From: a bacterium UBP6_UBA1196
GTDB taxonomy: Bacteria > UBP6 > UBA1177
Assembly (NCBI GenBank): GCA_002310035.1
Contig: DBYC01000013.1
Coordinates: forward strand, 1 to 28,649
Reading direction: 5' to 3'
DNA: 28,649 nucleotides
The translations under genes were made by a program, and so were the position numbers. Below are positions 17,142 through 23,444 of the stretch, one piece after another (position 1 is the first letter of the stretch; each line of letters starts with the position of its first letter). A model generated the notes under the pieces. The model had not been told where the DNA came from. It made no database searches and worked only from the letters and a program-made list of their open reading frames with translations.

Positions 17142-17177
17142 TTCTCCGCCGCTGTTCCGGAAAAATAGAAAACAATC

Positions 17178-17205
17178 TTGCTTTTCAGTTTTTTAAGTCT
17201 ATATT
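17178..17205 (+). promoter_or_regulatory. Predicted promoter of the riboswitch-lipoprotein transcript
   Basis: TTGCTT (17178-17183), a 16-bp spacer and TATATT (17200-17205). Transcription would begin near 17212, immediately before the cobalamin aptamer core, as expected for a riboswitch leader. Confidence 0.5.
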
Positions 17206-17320
17206 TCGCCGATTTGTTTCTGCGGAAATCGGTGAAAATCCGATGCTGTCCCGCAACCGTGAAGCTTTAAGCCAAGCCGGATACACAGGCTCAAATCACG
17301 TTAATGAGTACCCCGAGGAG
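17206..17320 (+). promoter_or_regulatory. Cobalamin (B12) riboswitch
   Basis: The conserved aptamer core is readable: GGAAATCGGTGAAAATCCGA, then GCTGTCCCGCAACCGTGA (about 17224-17262), matching the class core GG-TG-AA-TCC-GC-G-CCCGCAAC-GTGA. The B12-box-like AAGCCAAGCCGGATACACAG (about 17269-17288) and a closing CCCCGAGGAGGG segment follow. It occupies the leader between cobO and the acidic lipoprotein gene, and it is expected to repress that gene when adenosyl- or other cobalamins are abundant. The outer limits are approximate, since the P1 stem was not resolved by eye. Confidence 0.9.
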
Positions 17321-17356
17321 GGAAAAATTGCGATCTGAGGTTTTCACAATTTTTCC
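17321..17356 (+). promoter_or_regulatory. Perfect 10-bp inverted repeat after the riboswitch (candidate expression platform)
   Basis: GGAAAAATTG (17321-17330) is exactly complementary to CAATTTTTCC (17347-17356), with a 16-nt loop. It directly follows the aptamer and lies 33 bp before the lipoprotein ATG. No clean U-tract follows, so it is not a typical intrinsic terminator. Because its left arm touches the aptamer's closing GAGGAGGG, it may be an alternative fold in the switch. Confidence 0.5.
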
Positions 17357-17389
17357 AGTATTATTCACCTTTCCAAAATGGAGGAGAAA

Positions 17390-19009
17390 ATGAAAAAAAC
17401 CTTATCTTTTCTTGTGGTTATCCTTGTGTTTGTTTTTGCTGTATCATGCGGCGGCGGCAAAAACGACGAAAACGGCCCTGACGACACTGACTCTGTTGAC
17501 GACACTGATGCCGCAGACTCAGACACTAATGCAGACACTACCCCGGAAAATCCTGATTCAGAAAAGCCGGACTCCGGTGATTCCGAAAGCGGAGACGATG
17601 CCGATTCAGGCGATTCTGCAGATTCGGATGATGATTCAGGTGATTCTGAGAGTGACGACGATTCCGATTCAGGTGATTCGGAAAGCGAAAATGATGATGA
17701 GATCAAGGATGTCGATATTATCGGAAGATACGCCGACAACTGGGGCGGAAGCCACATCATTTCCAAAACAGCCTGGTTCGATCCTTCGAAAGACGGCGAT
17801 GCTCTTTTCCATATCAAAACATTTGAAAAAGATTTCATAATCGCTCAGAACGATGAAAATAACGCATGGAATCCTGAAAAATGGAGCAGATTCGATTTCT
17901 TCGGAAAAGGCGACAAAATTTATTTCTGTCAGATTGCTTTTGACAAAGAGACTGAAGCAGACGCTCTTGCGGTTACAACTGCCGACAAAACTGATCTTAA
18001 AGCAGGCTGTGCAGGATTCGGGTGGACTGAACTCATTGAAGTTGTTGAAGAAGGCATCGACAAAGACGATGAAAAGATCGTCGCGTGGGCAACCGGCTAC
18101 AAAGATTACACTGTCGGTGCAAATGTTAACGAAAACTGGAAAACTCCCGAAAAAGCACTCGGCAAAGCTGTCGGAGATTCTTATGATGTCGTCGTTCTTG
18201 GTGACGGCGGCAGCATAGTTCTTACTTTCGACAGACCGATCGTTGACGAAGATGGAGCCGATTTCGCGGTTTTCGAAAACAGCATCAGCGATACATTCCT
18301 TGAACTCGGAACAGTCGAAGTCAGCAGCGACGGCAAAAACTTTGTCTCTTTTGACAACTACTACCTCGGAAGTGAAGAAGTGACCTCTTTCGGCGGACAC
18401 GACGCGCGCCTTATCTGGGGATTCGCAGGCAAATTCAAACAGGGCGTCGGCACGATGTTCGACCTCGCTGAACTTGCAGGAAAACCTGAAGTCGTTGACG
18501 GAACAGTTGATCTCAAAGCAATTACCCATGTGAAAATCGTCGATGTCATCGGCGACGGCAAGCAGCTCGATTCCATCGGCGACCCGGTTTACGATCCATA
18601 TCCGACCGAACAAAGCGCAGGTTTTGACCTTGACGCTGTCGCAGTAATCAACGAGATGGCAAAAAAAGAATTCGAAATTGAAATTGCTGGAAAATATACG
18701 GACGGTTACACAACTCACACGATTTCCAATTCAGATTGGATAATGGGTGACTCAGTTTTCCACTTCACAAAATACGACAAGGAAAACAACTTCATGATCG
18801 CATACAATGCGGGAAGCAACCAGTGGAATCCGGGACTTTGGAGCAGATTCGACTACACTGAAAAAGACGACGAGCTTTATTATTGCCAGATTACTTACGA
18901 TGCAGTGACTGCTGAAGCTGCGGAAGCAGTAACCACTGCCGAAAGGACCGACCTCAGCGCAGGCTGCAACGGTTTCTACTGGTCAAAACTGACTGAAGAA
19001 TCTGAATAA
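17390..19009 (+). CDS. B12-riboswitch-controlled acidic surface lipoprotein with duplicated domain
   Basis: 539 residues from the ATG at 17390, with a strong GGAGGAG site. A lipoprotein signal (lipobox AVSC, Cys20) is followed by a linker of about 80 residues made almost entirely of Asp, Ser, Glu, Gly and Thr. Two homologous domains (about 107-215 and 430-538) flank a central one. Both contain a GRYADN/GKYTDG start, a WNP-x2-WSRFD motif, a (F/Y)CQI segment and an AGC-x-GF-x-W end with paired Cys. The central domain (about 225-425) has VVVLGDGGSIVLTFD, ADFAVFEN, TFLELGTVEVSSDG, FDLAELAG and IGDPVYDPYPT, a pattern I associate with large secreted proteins of uncharacterised families. Control by a cobalamin riboswitch suggests surface capture of corrinoids. 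That role is inference. Confidence 0.75.
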   Translation: MKKTLSFLVVILVFVFAVSCGGGKNDENGPDDTDSVDDTDAADSDTNADTTPENPDSEKPDSGDSESGDDADSGDSADSDDDSGDSESDDDSDSGDSESENDDEIKDVDIIGRYADNWGGSHIISKTAWFDPSKDGDALFHIKTFEKDFIIAQNDENNAWNPEKWSRFDFFGKGDKIYFCQIAFDKETEADALAVTTADKTDLKAGCAGFGWTELIEVVEEGIDKDDEKIVAWATGYKDYTVGANVNENWKTPEKALGKAVGDSYDVVVLGDGGSIVLTFDRPIVDEDGADFAVFENSISDTFLELGTVEVSSDGKNFVSFDNYYLGSEEVTSFGGHDARLIWGFAGKFKQGVGTMFDLAELAGKPEVVDGTVDLKAITHVKIVDVIGDGKQLDSIGDPVYDPYPTEQSAGFDLDAVAVINEMAKKEFEIEIAGKYTDGYTTHTISNSDWIMGDSVFHFTKYDKENNFMIAYNAGSNQWNPGLWSRFDYTEKDDELYYCQITYDAVTAEAAEAVTTAERTDLSAGCNGFYWSKLTEESE

Positions 19010-19068
19010 CACCTCTTTTGGGTAAAAACATTCAAAAAACCTGATTCATAAGATTTTTCCGTAACTTT

Positions 19069-19096
19069 TTGACAAACTTCCGTCAACAATTAAAAT
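19069..19096 (+). promoter_or_regulatory. Strong predicted sigma70-type promoter
   Basis: Perfect TTGACA (19069-19074), a 16-bp spacer and TAAAAT (19091-19096), about 30 bp before the proposed TTG start at 19126. The TTG inside the -35 box would also be an in-frame start codon, but its use as a promoter argues against that. Confidence 0.6.
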
Positions 19097-19125
19097 ATTG
19101 TGAATTTTTGCTTCGGGTGGTTTTG

Positions 19126-20295
19126 TTGAAAAAAATTCTTGTCGTTGATTCAGATGAACAGGTCGCTTCAATTTTAAGGCTGAAGCTGCGTCAGACAGGT
19201 TTCGATGTCGTCGCTTTAGGAAATTCAGCCGAGGCACTGGATGCGATCCCGCAGGTTAAGCCCGATCTTATAGTTTCCGAAATGATTCTGCCGGGTCAGG
19301 ACGGAATAGATTTGGTGAAAAGGCTGAAAATGAATCCTGAAACCGCCCATATCCCGTTTGTTTTTCTCTCTTCGTCAAGGGATGTCGAGAAAAAAATCCT
19401 CGCTTTGAGTCTCGGCGCGGAAGCGGTTTTCGCAAAGCCGCTTTTTGTCGAGGATTTTGCTGAAAGTCTGAAAGAAATTTTGGGCGGCTGCGAGTCTAAA
19501 AGCGTCCCTGAAGAAGATGAAAACACGCTTGAAGGCGACATTTCCGACATTTCGGTACTGAACATTATAAGCATTATGCTCGAAAACAAGTCTTCAGGGG
19601 AAGTTGAATTTTTCTCTTCGGCAGACAAAAACGGTACGATTTTCTGTGATAACGGCAGCATTGTCCGTGTCGAAGTCGCAGGAAGCGGCAACAGTGACGG
19701 AATGGAGGAACTTTACAAAATTCTTTCGTGGCCGGACGGAACTTTTTCTGTTAATTACGGCGAAGTCGATGTCGAAAGGAATATCTGCATTCCGCAGAAA
19801 AAAATTATAGAAAAATCAGTAACATGGTTCAAAGAATACTCTGAGATCCTGAAAAATCTGCCGCCGCTTGACACGGTGGTTTATCTCGATTTTGAAAACT
19901 TTGTCGAAAATCTCAATAAGCTGCCTGACGATATCGGTTTTGTGATAAAAAACATCGGCGAATACGGCAGCAGGATCAGCGAGATCATTGATGCCTGCGA
20001 CGGCGACAGAAAGCTTACGGCAGCTTATCTGAAGCAACTTTTTGAGTTTTCGGTTTTATCTATCGAAAATATGCTGAACTCTTGTAAAATTGAAGTCGAA
20101 ACTCCTGAAATTGTTGAAGAAAATAAAAATATTGCCGATATCGGCAAAAAAGATGAAGAGAAAAGTCCGGTTCAAAAACCGGATGAGCATAACGAACCTG
20201 AGCGGAAAAAATCAGGCGTAGTTGTTAAAATATTGGTTTTTATTGCGATTTTGGTCGCTATTGCAATATTCATTTACTATCGGGGTTTGATATGA
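19126..20295 (+). CDS. Pseudo-receiver - PATAN (DUF4388) protein with C-terminal membrane anchor
   Basis: 389 residues from the TTG at 19126 (GGGTGG site 5 bp upstream; the Lys-Lys-Ile-Leu-Val-Val-Asp start is typical of receivers). Residues 1-125 form a CheY-like domain with acidic Asp8/Asp10, a LSSSRD strand-4 region and FAKPL with the conserved Lys. The phospho-acceptor position reads VSEMILPGQDG, so Glu52 replaces Asp. Residues about 140-240 match a PATAN/DUF4388 domain (LEGDISDISVLNIISIMLEN, KNGTIFCDNGSIVRVE). A helical region and a charged linker follow, and then a C-terminal membrane helix (VVVKILVFIAILVAIAIFIY). The Glu probably mimics or abolishes phosphorylation. The stop overlaps the start of hpt (ATGA), so the genes are coupled. 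It may be a membrane-tethered signalling scaffold. Confidence 0.8.
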   Translation: MKKILVVDSDEQVASILRLKLRQTGFDVVALGNSAEALDAIPQVKPDLIVSEMILPGQDGIDLVKRLKMNPETAHIPFVFLSSSRDVEKKILALSLGAEAVFAKPLFVEDFAESLKEILGGCESKSVPEEDENTLEGDISDISVLNIISIMLENKSSGEVEFFSSADKNGTIFCDNGSIVRVEVAGSGNSDGMEELYKILSWPDGTFSVNYGEVDVERNICIPQKKIIEKSVTWFKEYSEILKNLPPLDTVVYLDFENFVENLNKLPDDIGFVIKNIGEYGSRISEIIDACDGDRKLTAAYLKQLFEFSVLSIENMLNSCKIEVETPEIVEENKNIADIGKKDEEKSPVQKPDEHNEPERKKSGVVVKILVFIAILVAIAIFIYYRGLI

Positions 20296-20816
20296 AAACG
20301 CTTATCAGTGCGGAAGAACTAAGGAAAAGAGTCAAAGAACTCGGAAAACAGATCACTGAAGATTATGCGGGAAAAGAGTTCACTTTCCTCATCATTCTTA
20401 AAGGAAGCACGCTTTTCGGTGCCGATCTTTTCAGAGAGATAAAATCGCACAAAGTCGAGCTCGACTGCATCAGGCTTTCGAGCTACAAAGGAACCAAAAG
20501 CAGCGGCAGCGTCTCGATGGATCAGGGCGAACTTAAACGTTTCGAAGGACGCAACCTGCTTATCGTCGAAGACATCGTTGATACCGGAACGACACTTTCT
20601 TTTTTCCTCAAGGAACTTGAAAAAGTTCATCCCGAATCGGTAAAAATCTGCTCACTTTTCGAGAAAAAAGAGGTCAATAGAGGCCGCGTCAAAGTCGATT
20701 ACCTCGGTTTTGACATAAGAAACGAATTCATCGTGGGCTACGGTCTCGATCTTGATCAGAAATACAGAAACCTTCCCGACATCGAAATCTACGAAGAGAG
20801 CGACAGAAATGATTAG
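20292..20816 (+). CDS. hpt: Hypoxanthine phosphoribosyltransferase
   Basis: 174 residues, the usual length for bacterial HPRT. It converts hypoxanthine or guanine plus PRPP to IMP or GMP in purine salvage. Visible family features are FTFLIILKGSTLFGADLFRE (PPi loop with Lys-Gly), LDCIRLSSYKG, LLIVEDIVDTGTTL (the PRPP-binding motif), KICSLFEKKE, VDYLGFDIRNEFIVGYGLD with the purine-contacting aromatic/Asp region, and YRNLPDIEIYE. Its ATG overlaps the stop of the receiver-PATAN gene by 4 bp, and its end overlaps trmB by 8 bp. All three therefore sit in one translationally coupled operon. Confidence 0.94.
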   Translation: MKTLISAEELRKRVKELGKQITEDYAGKEFTFLIILKGSTLFGADLFREIKSHKVELDCIRLSSYKGTKSSGSVSMDQGELKRFEGRNLLIVEDIVDTGTTLSFFLKELEKVHPESVKICSLFEKKEVNRGRVKVDYLGFDIRNEFIVGYGLDLDQKYRNLPDIEIYEESDRND

Positions 20817-21405
20817 CTCCGAGATAGAGATTCCGCTTGAGAAATTTGCCTTCCAGCCCTTTGATTTCAAAGAACTTTTCGGCAAAGAGCGCGTTGAAGT
20901 TGAGATCGGTTTCTGCAGCGGTCACTTTTTAAGCGAATACGCCAATTCAAAGCCCGACACCGGCTTTCTCGGCCTGGAATACAGCCGAAAATTCTTTCTG
21001 CGCGGCGAAAAAAATCTGAAGAGAAGACTGCAACAGGATAACGTCCGCATCGTCTGCTTTGAAGCGATCGCGGTTATGCGCGAACTCGTGCCGTTTTATT
21101 CACTTGATGCGATCCACATCTACTTTCCCGATCCTTGGCCCAAGAAAAAACACCACAAATTCAGGACTGTCCGCTTTGAAAACCTCATCATGCTGAGAAA
21201 CCGTCTCAAAAAAGGGGGAAAACTCTTCATCGCTACCGATCATCCGGAATACGCCGAATTTATGGAAAAGGAAATCGCTGAAACCGGCGCATTCTTCAAG
21301 CGTCTCCCTTACGGCGGCGACGACAGACCCATAAAAACCAAGTGGGAAAAGAAGCAGATAGCCGACTGCTGGGAGATCCACTACTTCCTGCTTGAAGCGA
21401 TATAA
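20809..21405 (+). CDS. trmB: tRNA (guanine-N7-)-methyltransferase TrmB
   Basis: 198 residues from the ATG at 20809, inside the end of hpt. Earlier in-frame starts would overlap hpt more deeply, and the family N-terminus begins here. The SAM-binding motif I reads VEIGFCSGHFL (31-41); FLGLEYSRK and the family hallmark HIYFPDPWPKKKHHKFR (103-119) follow. FIATDHPEYAEFM and the C-terminal TKWEKK segment complete the fold. It forms m7G46 in the variable loop of tRNAs using SAM. The length is slightly short because the N-terminal extension of some homologues is missing. The next gene starts 11 bp downstream with its own AAGGAG site. Confidence 0.95.
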   Translation: MISSEIEIPLEKFAFQPFDFKELFGKERVEVEIGFCSGHFLSEYANSKPDTGFLGLEYSRKFFLRGEKNLKRRLQQDNVRIVCFEAIAVMRELVPFYSLDAIHIYFPDPWPKKKHHKFRTVRFENLIMLRNRLKKGGKLFIATDHPEYAEFMEKEIAETGAFFKRLPYGGDDRPIKTKWEKKQIADCWEIHYFLLEAI

Positions 21406-21416
21406 AAGGAGATAAA

Positions 21417-22880
21417 ATGAGAAAAATCGTTGTTTTTCTGCTGCTTCTGCTGGTTTTAGGCACGATTTCAGCAAGAAGTAAATTTAATGAAACCGCAATC
21501 AAGGGAGAACTGAGGAAACCCGGTGTAAAACTGGTCGCAATCGACTTTTACACGACAGGATGTCCGCCTTGCGATGCGGCTATTCCTGTTTGGAAAAAAC
21601 TTAAAAAAGAATACGGTGATGCTCTCAAACTTATCGTTGTCGCACCTCAGCGCGATGACGGAACCTGTAATGTAAGAGACTGGCGACCCGATAAAATGGT
21701 GTGCGATGAAGATATGGAAATTGCCGGTTCCTGGGGTGTAAAGGATTTTCCGCAAGCCTTTCTCTACAGCTGGCACAACAACGATCCGCTGGTAAAACTC
21801 GGTCATGTCAATGATGTTGAAAAAGCGATAAAAGAGTATTTCAAGCACATTCCGAGGGTCGCTATCGATGCTGACAAAAGCAGTAAAAATCTTGTTCCGA
21901 TGGTTGAAGAGGCCTTGATTATGAATTCGAAAATCGAACTTGTCTCGGATGAGTCGGACAGACAAACTCTTTTGGCGGCAAAAAAGAAAAGCCATCAGCT
22001 CAATTATGACGAAGGTTTGAAATGCGAACTCGGCAAAGAAATAGCCGCCAATTCGATTTTGAAAGTCACGAAACAGGACGGGGATCTTGTTTTGAAACTC
22101 TCATCCGTTGAAAAGAGCTGCACGATGGCGGCTGCGACAAAAAATTTGAGCGGAGACAGAAAAAAACTGAAAACGGAAATCGCCTCGGCGGTTTATGATC
22201 TTCTTTCTCAGATGTTCGGTAACATCTCAATGCCTGAAAGCGGAGAAAAATCAGTGGCAACTCAAAGTTTTTCGGGTTCAAACAACGGCTCAACACGTGA
22301 TGCCAAAGCGTGCGAATATGCAAAAAATGAAAATTCGGTTGAGGCATGGCAGGATTATCTTGATTCATTTCCGGATGGTGATTGTTCTTTTGAAGCGAAA
22401 GGCAACATCAGAAAGCTGAAAAAGGAGCGTGAAGAAAAGGAAAGACAGGCTGCATATCTGAAAGGCAGAAAAATCGGCAATTTGATATGGTCAGACCGTT
22501 CATCCAATGGAATGAACTGGAGCAGTGCAAAGCAGTACTGTGAAGACCTGACGGAAGGCGGTTTTGACGACTGGAGACTGCCGACAATCAGTGAACTCAG
22601 GACGCTTATTCAAAATTGTTCGGCAACTCAGTTTAGTGGTTCGTGCGTTGTTACGGACAGTTATTTATCTTTTGATGATTACAAAAATGATGCCTGCAAG
22701 GGTTGTGAGTTTGAATTTAGTGATAAGTACAGCAAACTTGGTGATACTGCGATGCTTTGGTCTTCCTCTACTCGATCAGATCGTACAGGTTCCGCATGGC
22801 GCGTGAATTTCTACTATGGTCGTGTGGATAGCCGCAGGAAGTCCGACGATGACTCTAACCATGTTCGTTGTGTCAGGTAG
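21417..22880 (+). CDS. Secreted thioredoxin-fold / DUF1566 (Lcl-type) protein with hypervariable 3' end
   Basis: 487 residues with a signal peptide (MRKIVVFLLLLLVLGTISA). Residues about 22-145 form a thioredoxin-like domain with a CPPC centre (Cys49, Cys52). About 146-270 resembles the TolB/CsgG-like N-terminal module of the two downstream genes. About 296-337 is a Cys-bearing helical repeat (ACEYAKNENSVEAWQDYLD). About 348-487 is a DUF1566/Lcl domain (RKIGNLIWSDRSSNGMNWSS, DDWRLPTISELRTLI, LWSSST) ending NHVRCVR. From Leu447 onward the sequence differs sharply from the paralogue at 25703-26923 at alternating residues, while framework residues (W, V-N-F, Y, K-S, V-R-C-V-R) stay fixed. This suggests a C-type-lectin-like display surface diversified by a DGR. 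AAGGAG precedes the ATG. Confidence 0.78.
   Translation: MRKIVVFLLLLLVLGTISARSKFNETAIKGELRKPGVKLVAIDFYTTGCPPCDAAIPVWKKLKKEYGDALKLIVVAPQRDDGTCNVRDWRPDKMVCDEDMEIAGSWGVKDFPQAFLYSWHNNDPLVKLGHVNDVEKAIKEYFKHIPRVAIDADKSSKNLVPMVEEALIMNSKIELVSDESDRQTLLAAKKKSHQLNYDEGLKCELGKEIAANSILKVTKQDGDLVLKLSSVEKSCTMAAATKNLSGDRKKLKTEIASAVYDLLSQMFGNISMPESGEKSVATQSFSGSNNGSTRDAKACEYAKNENSVEAWQDYLDSFPDGDCSFEAKGNIRKLKKEREEKERQAAYLKGRKIGNLIWSDRSSNGMNWSSAKQYCEDLTEGGFDDWRLPTISELRTLIQNCSATQFSGSCVVTDSYLSFDDYKNDACKGCEFEFSDKYSKLGDTAMLWSSSTRSDRTGSAWRVNFYYGRVDSRRKSDDDSNHVRCVR
22272..22427 (+). repeat. 156-bp repeat, copy 1 (Cys-containing helical module)
   Basis: This coding segment is closely similar at the DNA level to 24264-24419 in the TolB-like gene. 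Both encode SGSNN-x-S-x-RDAKACEYAKNENSV, then AWQDYLDSFPDG and ending in IRKLKKE. The flanking domains differ, so the module appears to have been duplicated or converted between genes. Confidence 0.75.
22755..22880 (+). other. Candidate DGR variable region (VR1)
   Basis: This is the last 41 codons and stop of the thioredoxin-DUF1566 gene. Aligned with 26804-26923, 19 codons differ; 12 of these differ only at codon positions 1 and/or 2, and just 2 are silent. Unchanged framework codons are interspersed, and the two copies differ in length by two codons. Many diversified codons are NNC or NNT in both copies, as expected if the template carried AAC/AAT. The 3' end (about 15 bp up to the stop) is identical in both copies, as an initiation-of-mutagenic-homology site would be. 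No template repeat is in the window. Confidence 0.6.
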
Positions 22881-22966
22881 AGGCAGTTCACCCGAGACCG
22901 CATTTTTGCGCGGAACGCGCTGGTTTGCGTCCGCCGGTTGCGAGAGGCGGGCATGGTTTCGGTTGG

Positions 22967-23040
22967 TAGAGACGTTTCCGAAACGTCTCATTTACGGATT
23001 CCACGGTTCTTTTCAGGAGACGTTTCAGGAAACGTCTCTA
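22967..23040 (+). repeat. Paired GAGACGTTTC palindromes, copy A (REPIN-like or DGR hairpin element)
   Basis: Two perfect palindromes with 10-bp arms: GAGACGTTTC/GAAACGTCTC with a 1-nt centre at 22969-22989 and a 2-nt centre at 23017-23038. The outer ends TAGAGACG and CGTCTCTA also make the whole 74 bp an inverted-repeat element. It may be the cruciform seen downstream of DGR variable regions, or a REPIN-type dispersed repeat. The same pair occurs at 27010-27084. Confidence 0.8.
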
Positions 23041-23063
23041 CGGAAAATGCCAACAAAATTGGC

Positions 23064-23255
23064 ATGTTATCACAATTGCGTTCTGTTCTCAACTCGTATT
23101 TAGCCTATTCATCAAAAGCGAATTCGTTCAAAATCGTGCTGAAAACCCTGCATCCGCACCAGTGGCTGAAACAATTCTTCAAATTATACAGGACAAAAGC
23201 GGAAATTCTGGAAGATTTTGCAAACAAGCGGAAAGAACTTGTGTTGGATTGGTAG
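23064..23255 (+). pseudogene. Reverse-transcriptase C-terminal remnant, copy A
   Basis: 63 codons beginning ATG at 23064. The pattern LRSVLNSYLAYSSKANSFKI followed by HPHQWLKQFFKL resembles the C-terminal end I recall for DGR-type reverse transcriptases (S-x-NSYLG-x3-HANS-x-(K/R)-L, then PWL-x2-FF). No palm domain or YxDD motif precedes it, so it cannot be an active RT. Compared with the copy at 27108-27299, 20 codons differ silently and 11 change the amino acid, mostly conservatively, so both copies evolved under protein-level constraint for some time. It may be the tail of an RT whose front was lost in a cassette rearrangement. The family call is from memory and needs a profile search. Confidence 0.5.
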
Positions 23256-23366
23256 GACTATATTCCTGTAAGCTTGGTAAAAATCAGAAAGTTGTTGGGT
23301 TGTAATCCGGCTAAATATAAGGTTAAATGCCTGAAAGTATGAGAAAACTGGTGTGATAATTAAAAA

Positions 23367-23394
23367 TTGCCTTGTTTTTAATAATACCTATAAT
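23367..23394 (+). promoter_or_regulatory. Predicted promoter of the TolB-like / DUF1566 operon
   Basis: TTGCCT (23367-23372), a 16-bp spacer and TATAAT (23389-23394), 50 bp before the ATG at 23445. It gives the two downstream genes their own transcript, separate from the first DUF1566 gene. Confidence 0.55.
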
Positions 23395-23444
23395 TTTGCG
23401 TTTTTTTGTTTAAAACTCGGTTGTTTTTGTAACAGGAGATAAAT

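Larger units (their letters stand above)
22863..23255 (+). repeat. Post-VR block, copy A of a ~393-bp duplicated unit
   Basis: It begins in the shared end of the DUF1566 gene and is repeated at 26906-27299. The first ~200 bp are almost identical between copies. They hold a GCGCG-GAA-CGCGC hairpin 28 bp after the stop (22908-22920), a pair of GAGACGTTTC palindromes and an ATGCCAA/TTGGCAT hairpin (23047-23065). The last ~190 bp are more diverged and encode a reverse-transcriptase-like C-terminal fragment. Apart from these elements, 22881-23444 contains no gene. Confidence 0.9.

Noticed and set aside
17365..17838. Long Ser/Glu-rich ORF antisense to the acidic lipoprotein
   Set aside because: It is a shadow of the Asp/Ser-rich linker repeats on the plus strand, with no ribosome site or domain.
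22938..23255. A 105-residue ORF extending upstream through the palindromes
   Set aside because: The upstream part is made of palindrome DNA and its start differs between the two copies; only the segment from 23064 shows silent-biased divergence.
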